The translations under genes were made by a program, and so were the position numbers. A DNA stretch of 64,000 bases from Stenotrophomonas sp. SAM-B (GTDB lineage: Bacteria > Pseudomonadota > Gammaproteobacteria > Xanthomonadales > Xanthomonadaceae): positions 186,001 to 250,000 of the forward strand of contig NZ_JABBXB010000005.1 of assembly GCF_013387485.1 (NCBI RefSeq), given 5' to 3'. Shown here piece by piece: positions 1 through 8,286 of the stretch. The first letter of the stretch is position 1. Each line of letters begins with the position of its first letter. The notes beneath the pieces are model-generated. The model was given only the letters and a program-made list of their open reading frames with translations, was not told the origin of the DNA and ran no database searches.

Positions 1-2
1 CG

Positions 3-149
3 CTGCAGCTGCAGATCGTCGCCGAGGGCGTGGAGACCGCCGGTCAGCGCCAGTACCTGAGCGACATGGGCTGCGATCAGCTGCAGGGGTATCACCTCGG
101 GCGGCCGGTGGATGCCGCGGAGTTCATGCGGCTGGCGAAGGCGGCGTAA
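3..149 (+). CDS. EAL-domain protein, C-terminal fragment (c-di-GMP phosphodiesterase family)
   Basis: Only the last 48 codons are in the window; the gene starts upstream of base 1. The visible residues contain the hallmark end of an EAL domain: I-V-A-E-G-V-E-T followed by a D-Q-x-Q-G-Y segment and L-G-R-P. The E-G-V-E-T glutamate belongs to the catalytic/metal region of active EAL phosphodiesterases. The stop is followed by a stem-loop shared with the convergent cyo operon. Whether a GGDEF, PAS or sensory domain precedes it cannot be seen, so activity is unknown. Confidence 0.85.
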   Translation: MQLQIVAEGVETAGQRQYLSDMGCDQLQGYHLGRPVDAAEFMRLAKAA

Positions 150-182
150 CGCGCGGCACCATCGCCATCACATCGCCCAACA

Positions 183-209
183 AAAAGGCCGCCCGAGGGC
201 GGCCTTTCT
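183..209. terminator. Bidirectional stem-loop between EAL gene and cyoD
   Basis: An 8-bp perfect GC stem (GGCCGCCC / GGGCGGCC, loop GA) is flanked by five A on the left and three T on the right. It can stop transcription from both convergent genes, and it is stronger on the minus (cyo) side, where the A-run reads as T. Confidence 0.8.
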
Positions 210-233
210 GCGTGTGGCAACGTCGGAAAGACG

Positions 234-584
234 TCAGTGCATCATGTGCACGTTCATGTTGTGCATGACCCACAGCGAACCGGCGACGATGATGCCGATC
301 ACCACGACGGTGAAGGCCGCCGCGCTGACGTTCCAGCGCTGTTCCGAGGAGCGGTCCAGGTGCAGGAAGAACACCAGGTGCACCAGGATCTGCAGCACCG
401 CGGCAACGACGATGATGACGCCGGTGGTGAAGCGCGGCAGGTCGCCATGCATGACCGCCCAGAACGGGATGATGGTCAGCACGGCGGCCAGGACGAAGCC
501 GATCAGGTAGGACTTGACGCTGCCATGGCTTTCGCCGGCAGCGCTGTGGCCATGATCGTGTGCGTGATTGTCATGTGCGGCCAT
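234..584 (-). CDS. cyoD: Cytochrome bo3-type ubiquinol oxidase subunit IV
   Basis: 116 residues, close to the usual CyoD length (about 110). Three hydrophobic helices lie at about 25-45, 53-75 and 88-108, with the conserved Q-I-L-V-H-L-V-F-F-L-H segment in helix 2. Subunit IV is a small integral membrane protein that supports assembly of the CuB centre in subunit I. The first 20 residues are rich in His (six). The ATG shares its A with the TAA of cyoC (TAATG), so translation is probably coupled. A start further upstream in this frame would lie inside cyoC and is not needed. It is the last gene of the operon; no cyoE follows. Confidence 0.93.
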   Translation of the reverse strand: MAAHDNHAHDHGHSAAGESHGSVKSYLIGFVLAAVLTIIPFWAVMHGDLPRFTTGVIIVVAAVLQILVHLVFFLHLDRSSEQRWNVSAAAFTVVVIGIIVAGSLWVMHNMNVHMMH

Positions 585-1225
585 TACAGCGCTCCATTCA
601 GATAGACGACGGAGAACACGCCGATCCAGATCAGATCCAGGAAGTGCCAGAACAGGCTCAGGCACGCCATGCGGGTCTTGTTGGTCTGGGTCAGGCCGTT
701 CTGCTTGATCTGGATGAACATGATCAGCAGCCACAGCAGACCCGCGCTCACGTGCAGACCGTGGGTACCGACCAGCGCGAAGAACGCCGACAGGAACGCA
801 CTGTGGTCCGGACCGTAGCCCTGATGGATCAGGTGGTTGAACTCCCACACTTCCATGCACATGAAGCCGAAGCCCAGCAGCCAGGTCAGGGCGAGCCATG
901 CGTACATCTGGCCCACCTTCTGCTTGTGCATGGCGATCATGCCCAGGCCGAAGGTCAGCGAGGAGACCAGCAGCAGCGTGGTTTCCCAGGCGACGAAGGA
1001 CAGTTCGAACAGGTCCTTCGGGCCGGGGCCACCGTCGGTGCCGCCGGACAGCACGATGTAGGTCGCAAACAGCGTGGCGAAGATGAGGCAATCGCTCATC
1101 AGGTACACCCAGAAACCGAAGACGGTATTGCCGCCGGTGTCGTGGTGCTCGTGGTCGTCATGGCCGTGGGCCGCCGCGTGCGCGGCGTGCCCATGGTTCA
1201 TGGTGTTGGGGATAGTGGTGCTCAT
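584..1225 (-). CDS. cyoC: Cytochrome bo3-type ubiquinol oxidase subunit III
   Basis: 213 residues, matching the family (about 204 in E. coli) plus an N-terminal extension. Five membrane helices follow a His/Asp-rich leader at residues 10-28. The motif W-E-F-N-H-L-I in the middle and T-H-G-L-H-V in helix 4 are typical of heme-copper oxidase subunit III. It forms part of the membrane complex that oxidises ubiquinol and reduces O2 while pumping protons. The ATG overlaps the cyoB stop by ATGA, and a GGAG lies 8 bases upstream. The His-rich leader resembles those of cyoD and the cyoA tail in this same operon. Confidence 0.95.
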   Translation of the reverse strand: MSTTIPNTMNHGHAAHAAAHGHDDHEHHDTGGNTVFGFWVYLMSDCLIFATLFATYIVLSGGTDGGPGPKDLFELSFVAWETTLLLVSSLTFGLGMIAMHKQKVGQMYAWLALTWLLGFGFMCMEVWEFNHLIHQGYGPDHSAFLSAFFALVGTHGLHVSAGLLWLLIMFIQIKQNGLTQTNKTRMACLSLFWHFLDLIWIGVFSVVYLNGAL

Positions 1226-3225
1226 GCCTTCAGCTCCGATTTCACCAGGCCCTGCGCCACCAGGTGGCGACGGTGCTCATTCTCGATCCGCTCCACTTCC
1301 GCGGCCGGCACGTAGTAATCCACGTCCTTGTCGAAGGTGCGCCAGATGAAGGTGCCGATCATGCCGACCAGGCCCACGATCGCCAGCCACCAGATGTGCC
1401 AGATCATCGCGAAGCCGAACACCAGGCTGAAGGCGCCGATCACCACACCGGTGCCGGTGTTGCGCGGCATGTGGATGTCGGTGTACTTGGCCGGGCGTTC
1501 CCACGCCTCACCACGCTGCTTGCGCTCCCAGAACTCGTCCAGTTCGTTGACGCGCGGCAGCGAGCCGAAGTTGTAGAACGACGGCGGCGAAGAGGTTTCC
1601 CACTCCAGCGTACGGGCATCCCACGGATCGCCGGTCAGGTCGGCGGTCTTCTTGCGGTCGCGGATCGACACGGCGATCTGGATGATCTGGCACAGGATGC
1701 CGGCGCCGATGATGAAGGCACCGCACATGGCGATGATCAGCAGCGGCTGGTATTCCAGGTTCGGGTAGCTCTGCATGCGGCGGGTCATGCCCATGAAGCC
1801 CAGGATGTAGAGCGGCATGAACGCGACATAGAAGCCGATGAACCAGCACCAGAACGCACGCTTGCCCCAGGTTTCATTGAGGCGGAAACCGAACATCTTC
1901 GGCCACCAGTAGGTGATGCCGGCGAACATGCCGAACACCACGCCGCCGATGATGACGTTGTGGAAGTGGGCGATCAGGAACAGGCTGTTGTGCAGCACGA
2001 AATCGATGGCCGGGATCGCCAGCATCACGCCGGTCATGCCGCCGATGGTGAAGGTGACCATGAAGCCGATCGTCCACAGCACCGGGGTCGTGAACTGCAC
2101 GCGACCGCGGAACATGGTGAACAGCCAGTTGAAGATCTTCACGCCGGTCGGGATCGAGATGATCATCGTCGTGATGCCGAAGAAGGCATTGACGTTGGCA
2201 CCCGAGCCCATGGTGAAGAAGTGGTGCAGCCACACCAGGAACGACAGCACGCCGATGCAGGCCGTCGCGTAGACCATGCCCTTGTAACCGAACAGCGCCT
2301 TGCGCGAGAACGTGGCGATGACCTCGGAGAACACGCCGAAGGCCGGCAGGACCAGGATATAGACTTCCGGGTGACCCCAGATCCAGATCAGGTTGATGTA
2401 CAGCATGGCGTTGCCGCCACCGTCATTGGTGAAGAAGTGCGTGCCGAGGTAACGGTCCAGGGTCAGCAGCACCAGGGTGATCGTCAGCACCGGGAAGGCG
2501 GCGATGATCAGCACGTTGGTGACCAGCGCGGTCCAGGTGAAGATCGGCATCTGCATCAGCTTCATGCCGGGCGTGCGCATCTTCAGAATGGTGATGAAGA
2601 AGTTGATGCCGCTCAGCGTGGTACCCAGGCCTGCTACCTGCAGGCCCCAGATGTAGTAATCGACACCTACCCCTGGACTGTATTCCTTGCCTGACAACGG
2701 CGGGAAGGCCAGCCAGCCGGTCTGCGCGAACTCACCGACACCCAGCGAGATCATCACCAGGCCCGCGCCCGCCACGAACAGCCAGAAGCTGAGCGAGTTG
2801 ACGAACGGGAAGGCGACGTCGCGTGCGCCGATCTGCAGCGGCACGACGACGTTCATCAGGCCGGTGATCAGCGGCATCGCCACGAAGAAGATCATGATCA
2901 CGCCGTGGGCGGTGAAGATCTGGTCGTAGTGATGCGGGGGCAGCACGCCCTCGTTGCCGCCGGCGGCCATCGCCTGCTGGATGCGCATCATGATCGCGTC
3001 GGCGAAGCCGCGCAGCAGCATGACGAAGGCGACGATGAGGTACATCACGCCGATCTTCTTGTGATCCACCGAGGTGAACCACTCTTTCCAGAGATAGCCC
3101 CACAGCTTGAACTTGGTGATCAGGGCCAGCACGAGCAGGCCACCGATCCCCGCGCCGATCAGCGTGGTGATGATGATCGGATCGTGCGGGATGTCGGCAA
3201 AGGTCAGTTTACCCAACAGATTCAT
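1222..3225 (-). CDS. cyoB: Cytochrome bo3-type ubiquinol oxidase subunit I
   Basis: 667 residues, the length expected for CyoB. It carries the heme-copper catalytic core: A-H-G-V-I-M-I-F (low-spin heme ligand), G-H-P-E-V-Y (CuB His and cross-linked Tyr), L-H-H-F-F-T (two CuB His) and A-H-F-H-N-V (heme o3 and heme b ligands). About 14-15 membrane helices are evident. Two in-frame ATGs exist, at 3231 and 3225. The GGGAG stands only one base from the first but seven from the second, so 3225 is chosen; the first would overlap the cyoA stop. Subunit I reduces O2 to water and pumps protons. Middle gene of the cyo operon. Confidence 0.96.
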   Translation of the reverse strand: MNLLGKLTFADIPHDPIIITTLIGAGIGGLLVLALITKFKLWGYLWKEWFTSVDHKKIGVMYLIVAFVMLLRGFADAIMMRIQQAMAAGGNEGVLPPHHYDQIFTAHGVIMIFFVAMPLITGLMNVVVPLQIGARDVAFPFVNSLSFWLFVAGAGLVMISLGVGEFAQTGWLAFPPLSGKEYSPGVGVDYYIWGLQVAGLGTTLSGINFFITILKMRTPGMKLMQMPIFTWTALVTNVLIIAAFPVLTITLVLLTLDRYLGTHFFTNDGGGNAMLYINLIWIWGHPEVYILVLPAFGVFSEVIATFSRKALFGYKGMVYATACIGVLSFLVWLHHFFTMGSGANVNAFFGITTMIISIPTGVKIFNWLFTMFRGRVQFTTPVLWTIGFMVTFTIGGMTGVMLAIPAIDFVLHNSLFLIAHFHNVIIGGVVFGMFAGITYWWPKMFGFRLNETWGKRAFWCWFIGFYVAFMPLYILGFMGMTRRMQSYPNLEYQPLLIIAMCGAFIIGAGILCQIIQIAVSIRDRKKTADLTGDPWDARTLEWETSSPPSFYNFGSLPRVNELDEFWERKQRGEAWERPAKYTDIHMPRNTGTGVVIGAFSLVFGFAMIWHIWWLAIVGLVGMIGTFIWRTFDKDVDYYVPAAEVERIENEHRRHLVAQGLVKSELKA

Positions 3226-3227
3226 GG

Positions 3228-4304
3228 TCATTCTCCCGAGCCGTCGTGACCGGCGTGGCCGGCTGCGGCGTGCTCGTCTGCAGTGTGTGCGGCGTCCGCG
3301 GCAGCGGGCTGGTCGGCATGGACCGGCAGCTTCGCAGCGTCGTCGTGGGCTCCGCTCATGGCCTGCATGTCGTGGCCTTCATGGCTTTCGCCCTCGGCGC
3401 CGTCATGCTTCATGGCCTTGTGGTCGTGCTTCATGCCGTAGTGCTGGTTGTCGCCCATGTGCTTGGCGATGACCCAGTCGAACAGGCCGGCCTCGGTGGT
3501 GCCGTAATAGGTCACCGGGTGCCAGTCGTGGTTCTTCTCGGCGACCAGCGCAGCGAAGGCGGTCTTGTCCAGGGTCGCGCTTTCGGCACGCACCTTGGTC
3601 AGCCACTGCTGGTACTCCGCCTCGGTCACCGAGTGCGCGGAGAAATGCATCTTGCTGAAGCCCGCGCCGCTGTAGTGCGAGGACATGCCCGGGAACTCAC
3701 CGGTCTCGTTGGCGATCAGGTGGAGTTTGGTCTCCATGGCCGTCATCGAGTAGATCATGCTGCCCAGGTGCGGGATGAAGAATGCATTCATCACCGAATC
3801 GGACGTGATCTTGAAGTTCAGCGGGGTATCGACCGGGAAGGTGATCTCGTTGACGGTGGCGATGTTCTCTTCCGGGTAGATGAAGAGCCACTTCCAGTCC
3901 AGCGAGATGGCTTCGATCACCACCGGCTTCTTGTCCGAGTCCAGCGGACGGTACGGATCCAGCGCGTGCGAGGAACGCCAGGTCAGCACGGCCAGCACCA
4001 GCACGATCATGCACGGGATCGACCAGACCACCACTTCGATGGCCGTGGAATGCGACCACTTCGGCTCGTAACGGGCCTTGGTGTTGGTCGCACGGTACTT
4101 CCACGCGAAGGTGAGGGTCATGATGATGACCGGCACGACAACCAGCAGCATGAGCACGGTGGCCGTGATCAGCAGGGTCTTCTCGTCGTGGCCGATCTGG
4201 CCCTTGGGGTTGAGGATGGCCGAGTTGCAGCCCGTCAGGAACACGGACAACGCAAACAGCAGGCCCGGACGCAGGAAGCGTCCAAGGGGTTTCAACGGAA
4301 TCAT
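3228..4304 (-). CDS. cyoA: Cytochrome bo3-type ubiquinol oxidase subunit II, lipoprotein with His-rich tail
   Basis: 358 residues from the ATG at 4304; a TTG four codons upstream (4316) is possible but less likely. A signal peptide ends in a lipobox L-T-G-C (Cys26), followed by two membrane helices (about 45-67 and 89-110) and a periplasmic cupredoxin fold around residues 125-235. The CuA ligands of cytochrome c oxidases are absent, as expected for a quinol oxidase. Residues 282-358 form an unusual tail with 13 His plus many Asp and Glu; E. coli CyoA (315 aa) is about 40 residues shorter. First gene of the operon, with a 324-bp upstream region. Confidence 0.94.
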   Translation of the reverse strand: MIPLKPLGRFLRPGLLFALSVFLTGCNSAILNPKGQIGHDEKTLLITATVLMLLVVVPVIIMTLTFAWKYRATNTKARYEPKWSHSTAIEVVVWSIPCMIVLVLAVLTWRSSHALDPYRPLDSDKKPVVIEAISLDWKWLFIYPEENIATVNEITFPVDTPLNFKITSDSVMNAFFIPHLGSMIYSMTAMETKLHLIANETGEFPGMSSHYSGAGFSKMHFSAHSVTEAEYQQWLTKVRAESATLDKTAFAALVAEKNHDWHPVTYYGTTEAGLFDWVIAKHMGDNQHYGMKHDHKAMKHDGAEGESHEGHDMQAMSGAHDDAAKLPVHADQPAAADAAHTADEHAAAGHAGHDGSGE

Positions 4305-4628
4305 CGGTCGATCCAATTGCGTAGGGAATGCCAGTTCAAGCCCGCCTCCGTCCCAGCCAAAGCCGGTGGTGCCGGTCCAAGGGGACAGGCACGAAGGACG
4401 ATCATGTCAGCCTTCTAATTTTAGGCCGTCACGCATCATTTAAGAAAGGCATTGACAATGATCCAGCGCAGGAAAGGCCTGTTTTAGGCTGCGACACGTT
4501 GTCGCAGTACCGGGCAATGACCCGATTCGGCAACATTCCGGCCCTTGTATAGACATGAACGGGTCAGGTCCGGGGCTCCGCGTCGCCACGGTACACGCCC
4601 CGGTGGTCGGCGTCATCGGCGGCGGCGC
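4305..4628 (-). promoter_or_regulatory. Upstream region of cyoABCD
   Basis: 324 bases without a convincing ORF lie between the 3' end of ldhA and cyoA; both genes are on the minus strand. It probably holds the cyo promoter. On the minus strand a TAAAAT (4418-4423) is a possible -10 box, but no good -35 is found at 17 bases. A perfect palindrome lies farther upstream (see 4489-4507). No T-rich stem-loop terminator for ldhA is evident. Confidence 0.45.
4489..4507. promoter_or_regulatory. Perfect 8+3+8 palindrome, candidate operator upstream of cyo
   Basis: The sequence CTGCGACA-CGT-TGTCGCAG is a perfect dyad. It has no T-run, so it is a poor terminator, and its 19-bp length suits a dimeric repressor or activator. 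It is centred about 194 bases upstream of the cyoA ATG. I cannot assign it to a known regulator family. Confidence 0.45.
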
Positions 4629-5633
4629 TCAGGGGGCCAGCACCCGGTTCGCGCAGTCCGCCCCACTGACGAAGTCGGCCAGGTTGCCCAGCGTGATCTC
4701 CGAGATCTCCTGCAGCGCCTCCACCGTGAAGAAGCCCTGGTGCCCGGTCACCAGCACATTGGGGAAGGTCATCAGGCGCTGGAACGCATCATCGTCGATG
4801 ATCTCGCCGGACCAGTCCTGGAAGAACAGCCCGCTCTCCTGCTCGTAGACGTCGATGGCCAGGTGCCCCAGGCGGCGGGACTTCAGCGCGCGGATCACCG
4901 CATGGGTATCCACCAGCCCACCCCGCGAGGTATTGACCAGCATCGCCCCGGGTTTCATCCGGGCAAGCGAAGCATCATCGATCAGGTGCTGTGTCTGTGG
5001 CGTCAGCGGACAGTGCAGCGAGACCACGTCCGCGCGGGCGAGCAGTTCCTCCAGCGCGACCGACGCGCCGATGGCGGCGAACGCGGGCGACGGATACGGA
5101 TCGTGACCCAGTACGGTGCAGCCCATGCCCTTGAAGATGCGGGCGGTGGCCAGCCCGATCTTGCCGGTCCCCACGATGCCCACGGTTTTGCCGTGCAGGG
5201 TGCGGCCCAGCAGGCCATCGAGCATGAAGTTGCCCTCGCGCACCCGGTTGAAGGCGCGGTGGGTGTGCCGGTTGAGCGTCATCACCAGCGCCAGCGCATG
5301 TTCGGCTACGGCCTCGGGCGAATAGGCGGGCACGCGCGCTACGAACAGGCCCAGCTGGCCGGCGGCGGCCAGGTCGACGTTATTGAAGCCTGCACAACGC
5401 AGCAGCACCGCGCGCACGCCCAGTGCATGCAGCGCCTGCAGCACCGGCGCATCCAGCCGATCATTCACGAATACGCAGACCGCTTCGCAGTCCTGCGCCA
5501 GTGCCGCGGTATGTACCTCCAGCGCGGCGTCGAAATACAGAAACTCGAAGGACTGCCCTGCCCCGCGGCGTTGATTGGCTTCCTCGAGAAAGCGCTGGTC
5601 ATACGGGCGGGCGCTGAATACTGCGATCTTCAT
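4629..5633 (-). CDS. ldhA: D-2-hydroxyacid dehydrogenase, fermentative D-lactate dehydrogenase type
   Basis: 334 residues, like E. coli LdhA (329). It reduces pyruvate to D-lactate with NADH. The NAD-binding Rossmann fold is marked by G-T-G-K-I-G near residue 153. The catalytic Arg is in N-T-S-R-G-G, the Glu in D-V-Y-E-Q-E, and the His in T-G-H-Q-G-F-F-T, the layout of the D-lactate/2-hydroxyacid dehydrogenase family. The F-x-A-R-x-Y-D start matches LdhA. The ATG at 5633 is chosen because the upstream in-frame extension has no family similarity and overlaps the divergent gene. Other D-2-hydroxyacids are possible substrates, but the lactate enzyme is the closest subfamily. Confidence 0.88.
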   Translation of the reverse strand: MKIAVFSARPYDQRFLEEANQRRGAGQSFEFLYFDAALEVHTAALAQDCEAVCVFVNDRLDAPVLQALHALGVRAVLLRCAGFNNVDLAAAGQLGLFVARVPAYSPEAVAEHALALVMTLNRHTHRAFNRVREGNFMLDGLLGRTLHGKTVGIVGTGKIGLATARIFKGMGCTVLGHDPYPSPAFAAIGASVALEELLARADVVSLHCPLTPQTQHLIDDASLARMKPGAMLVNTSRGGLVDTHAVIRALKSRRLGHLAIDVYEQESGLFFQDWSGEIIDDDAFQRLMTFPNVLVTGHQGFFTVEALQEISEITLGNLADFVSGADCANRVLAP

Positions 5634-5703
5634 GAGGCGGATTCCCGGGAGTTCGAGCATGACGATACCGCAGTACACTCCGGCCAACTGCCTGGAGACC
5701 GCC

Positions 5704-6036
5704 GTGTCCCTGACTGCCCGCCTGCTCCGCTGGACCGCCACGCCGATGGGCCGGCGCGCCCTGTTCGTGCTTACTGCCGCGATCGTGACCCTGATGGCCT
5801 GCAACCCACTGCTGGTGCCACTGCTGCCCGTGGTGGATGCGCTGGGGCTGGATGTCCTGCTCCTGCTGATCGGTGCGCAGGCGATGGCGCTGTTGCCGTG
5901 GGTGCGGCTGCATGCCAGCCGTATCGCCCGCGTCGCCGCCCGTTTACTGCTTGGTGCGCTCGCAGGTTTCATCGGCGGCTATCTGCGGCAACTGGTCTTC
6001 GGCAATGGCGCGCGTTGGACCCGCACGCGCGCGTGA
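5704..6036 (+). CDS. Small membrane protein of unknown function
   Basis: 110 residues from a GTG at 5704, chosen because GGAG lies 6 bases before it and a plausible -10 box (TACACT, 5674-5679) lies just upstream; an earlier in-frame ATG at 5659 would sit in that promoter. Two strongly hydrophobic segments span about residues 17-38 and 41-58, and a third Ala/Gly-rich one 70-86. The C-terminus is basic. I recognise no family. It is divergent from ldhA and 35 bases upstream of the RsbQ-like gene, so it could share a transcript with it. Confidence 0.6.
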   Translation: MSLTARLLRWTATPMGRRALFVLTAAIVTLMACNPLLVPLLPVVDALGLDVLLLLIGAQAMALLPWVRLHASRIARVAARLLLGALAGFIGGYLRQLVFGNGARWTRTRA

Positions 6037-6071
6037 CCTAGTATTCGGCACTTGCCGGACGCCATGGGTGG

Positions 6072-6878
6072 ATGTGCGTGGAGAGTTTTGAGCGGTTCAA
6101 CGGGCGCCGGAGTGGCGAAGGCAAGACAGTCGCGATCCTGTCACACGGTTTTGGTACCGATCAGACGGCATGGAACGCACTGCGCCCTTGGTTTGAAGCA
6201 CGCTTTGATGTGATCTCCTTCGATCTTGCCGGCTGCGGTCCGCAAGGTGCGCAGACATACGATTTCGAACGACACGGCTCGCTGTTCGGGTATGCCGACG
6301 ATCTGATCGAGATCCTCGACGAACTGGACGTGCGTGAGTGCACCTACATCGGCCACTCCATGAGTGGCATGATCGGCGCGGCCGCTGCCGTGGCGCGGCC
6401 GGACCTGTTCGAGCGCCTGGTCATCATCGGTGCATCGCCGCGCTATCTCGACGATGACGGGTACACCGGCGGCTTCAGGCCGCAGGACCTGGACCAGTTG
6501 TTCGACAGCATGCGCGCCAACTACCAGGCCTGGATCGCCGGCTTCGCCCCGATGGTCGTCGGCGTGGAAGACAGCGCGGTCGTCGCCGATTTCTCCAATA
6601 CCCTGTTCCAGATGCGCCCGGATATCGCACTCAATACCTCGCGCACGATTTTCACCTCCGATCTGCGCAGCCTGGCCGCGCGGGTCTCAAGGCCGGTCCA
6701 CCTCATCCAGACCGCACACGACGTGGCGGTACCGGTCGCGGTCGGCCACTGGCTCGCCAACGCGATCGATGGCGCCACTCTGGATGTGATCGATGCCTCG
6801 GGTCATCTTCCGCACATGACCGCGCCCGATGACGTCATGCGCATCCTCGAACAGCGACTGGCAGGCACCGCGTTGTGA
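6072..6878 (+). CDS. RsbQ-like alpha/beta hydrolase (KAI2/D14-type fold), probable signalling partner of the downstream GGDEF protein
   Basis: 268 residues, the same length as Bacillus RsbQ, and it aligns with remembered RsbQ over its whole length (H-G-F-G-T-D-Q-x-x-W-N near the start, G-G-F and N-Y-x-x-W in the lid). The catalytic triad is intact: Ser96 in G-H-S-M-S-G, Asp217, and His245 in S-G-H-L-P-H-M. In Bacillus, RsbQ acts with the PAS phosphatase RsbP to sense energy stress; plant homologues are karrikin and strigolactone receptors. Its stop overlaps the next start (GTGA), so the two are co-translated. The inferred role is to make or hydrolyse a small ligand for the PAS/GAF part of the cyclase. 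The ligand is unknown. Confidence 0.85.
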   Translation: MCVESFERFNGRRSGEGKTVAILSHGFGTDQTAWNALRPWFEARFDVISFDLAGCGPQGAQTYDFERHGSLFGYADDLIEILDELDVRECTYIGHSMSGMIGAAAAVARPDLFERLVIIGASPRYLDDDGYTGGFRPQDLDQLFDSMRANYQAWIAGFAPMVVGVEDSAVVADFSNTLFQMRPDIALNTSRTIFTSDLRSLAARVSRPVHLIQTAHDVAVPVAVGHWLANAIDGATLDVIDASGHLPHMTAPDDVMRILEQRLAGTAL

Positions 6879-8209
6879 CGACGTCCGACAGTGACGCCCT
6901 GGCCGCGCTGTGTCAGTTCGCCCGCCTCGCCTCCCACGCCGACCTGGTGATGGCAGTGGAAGTGGACGCCAACGGCAGGGCGACGTGGGCGGTCGCGGCC
7001 CCGGCGCTGCCCTCGTCGAGCTTCAACCTGTCGCGCAGCGGTCTTCTCGAACACACCTGGAGCGGTGAAGCCGTCGACGCAACGGGGTTCCGGCTGCCGA
7101 CGGCGATCATCCATGCACTGGAAGGCCTCCCCACCCACCTGCTCTACGTGCCGGCCTCGTCGCACGGAGCGCCGCTGAGTGGCCTGCTGCTGCTGTGGCG
7201 AAGCGCGCCTGCCCCTGCAGCGCTGACGGCGCAGGTGCCGCTGCTGGCGACGAGCGTGGCCCGCCTGCTGTCCGCACGGCGGGAGGCCGCACGCGGCGCG
7301 ATCGTCCGCAATCAATTCCTCGATCTGTTTGAAAGCGTGCCGGCGGGCATCGTCCTGATCGATGGCGATGGCGTGGGCGCTGCCGTCAACGAGCACGCTG
7401 CGGAGCTGCTGGGGTGCGCGGCAGGCAATCACCGCGCGGCGGACCTCGCCGGCCCGATGCGCGCCCTGCGCCAACGCTGCGACAACCATGCCGAGCTGGA
7501 GCTGGCCTACAGCGCCCAGATGAACAACGATCAGTTCGCCGCGAAGCAGAACTGGACGCTGGGAGAACGGACCTTCGAAGTGGATACCCATCCGGTACGC
7601 GGCAACGGCGCCCATGGGCGCATCTGGCTGTTCACCGACGTCACCGCCGATCTGCTGATGGCCGCCGAACTGCGCCGCCTCGCCTCCTCCGATCCCTTGA
7701 CCGGCGTGCCCAATCGCCGTCATTTCGAGGAATCCTCTGCGCAGATCATCGCCGCCCGTGAAGCGAATGGCCGTGCGGTCGCGGTGCTGATGGTGGACGT
7801 GGATCACTTCAAGAAGATCAACGACACCTACGGCCATCCGGTCGGCGATGAAGTCCTCAAAGTGGTCGCCAGGCGTTGCCGGGATGCGCTGCGGGAACGC
7901 GATCTGTTCGCCCGCTTCGGGGGCGAGGAATTCATCGCCCTGCTGGCCGCCTCCACCCTGGATGAGATTCCCGCAGCCGCCGAGCGACTGCGCAGCGCGG
8001 TCGCCGCCGAACCCATCCTGGTGGGCGGCGAACGTATCGCCGTCTCCGTCAGCGTCGGCGGCGCGATCGGCGAGGCGCTTCCGGGCGGCGACCAGAAACT
8101 GCTGGAGGCGCTGATCTCCCGCGCGGACGAGGCGCTGTATGACGCCAAGACCAGCGGGCGGAACCGGGTCCGGATGGCGGCCCTCCAGCCCGACCTGATC
8201 GCCCCCTGA
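6875..8209 (+). CDS. GAF-like/PAS/GGDEF diguanylate cyclase coupled to RsbQ-like hydrolase
   Basis: 444 residues with no membrane segment, so cytoplasmic. An N-terminal GAF-like region (about 5-135) is followed by a PAS-like domain (about 145-260) and a GGDEF domain (268-440). The cyclase domain opens with D-P-L-T-G-V-P-N-R-R and has an intact active site G-G-E-E-F at 349-353. The inhibitory site R-x-x-D is at 340-343, five residues before it. It should make c-di-GMP from GTP and be product-inhibited. Start is GTG, overlapping the hydrolase stop by four bases. The layout mirrors RsbQ-RsbP, with the PP2C phosphatase of RsbP replaced by a cyclase. Confidence 0.9.
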   Translation: MTTSDSDALAALCQFARLASHADLVMAVEVDANGRATWAVAAPALPSSSFNLSRSGLLEHTWSGEAVDATGFRLPTAIIHALEGLPTHLLYVPASSHGAPLSGLLLLWRSAPAPAALTAQVPLLATSVARLLSARREAARGAIVRNQFLDLFESVPAGIVLIDGDGVGAAVNEHAAELLGCAAGNHRAADLAGPMRALRQRCDNHAELELAYSAQMNNDQFAAKQNWTLGERTFEVDTHPVRGNGAHGRIWLFTDVTADLLMAAELRRLASSDPLTGVPNRRHFEESSAQIIAAREANGRAVAVLMVDVDHFKKINDTYGHPVGDEVLKVVARRCRDALRERDLFARFGGEEFIALLAASTLDEIPAAAERLRSAVAAEPILVGGERIAVSVSVGGAIGEALPGGDQKLLEALISRADEALYDAKTSGRNRVRMAALQPDLIAP

Positions 8210-8225
8210 GGCGAGCGGGCGGCAC

Positions 8226-8276
8226 TTGTCCGGGCCAGCCTAACACTGTTAGATTCGCCGCCTAACATCGTTAGGC
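8226..8276 (+). promoter_or_regulatory. Promoter with two palindromic operators for the TetR/RND operon
   Basis: Two related dyads share the half-site CCTAAC: CTAACA-C-TGTTAG (8240-8252) and GCCTAAC-ATC-GTTAGGC (8260-8276). Their centres are 22 bp apart, about two helical turns. A possible promoter, TTGTCC (8226-8231), 17 bp, TTAGAT (8249-8254), overlaps the first dyad. The site sits directly before the TetR gene, as expected for autoregulation. Confidence 0.75.
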
Positions 8277-8286
8277 AGGGCCAGCA

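Noticed and set aside
3226-3231. Upstream ATG of cyoB at 3231
   Set aside because: The ribosome site lies one base from it but seven from the next ATG at 3225.
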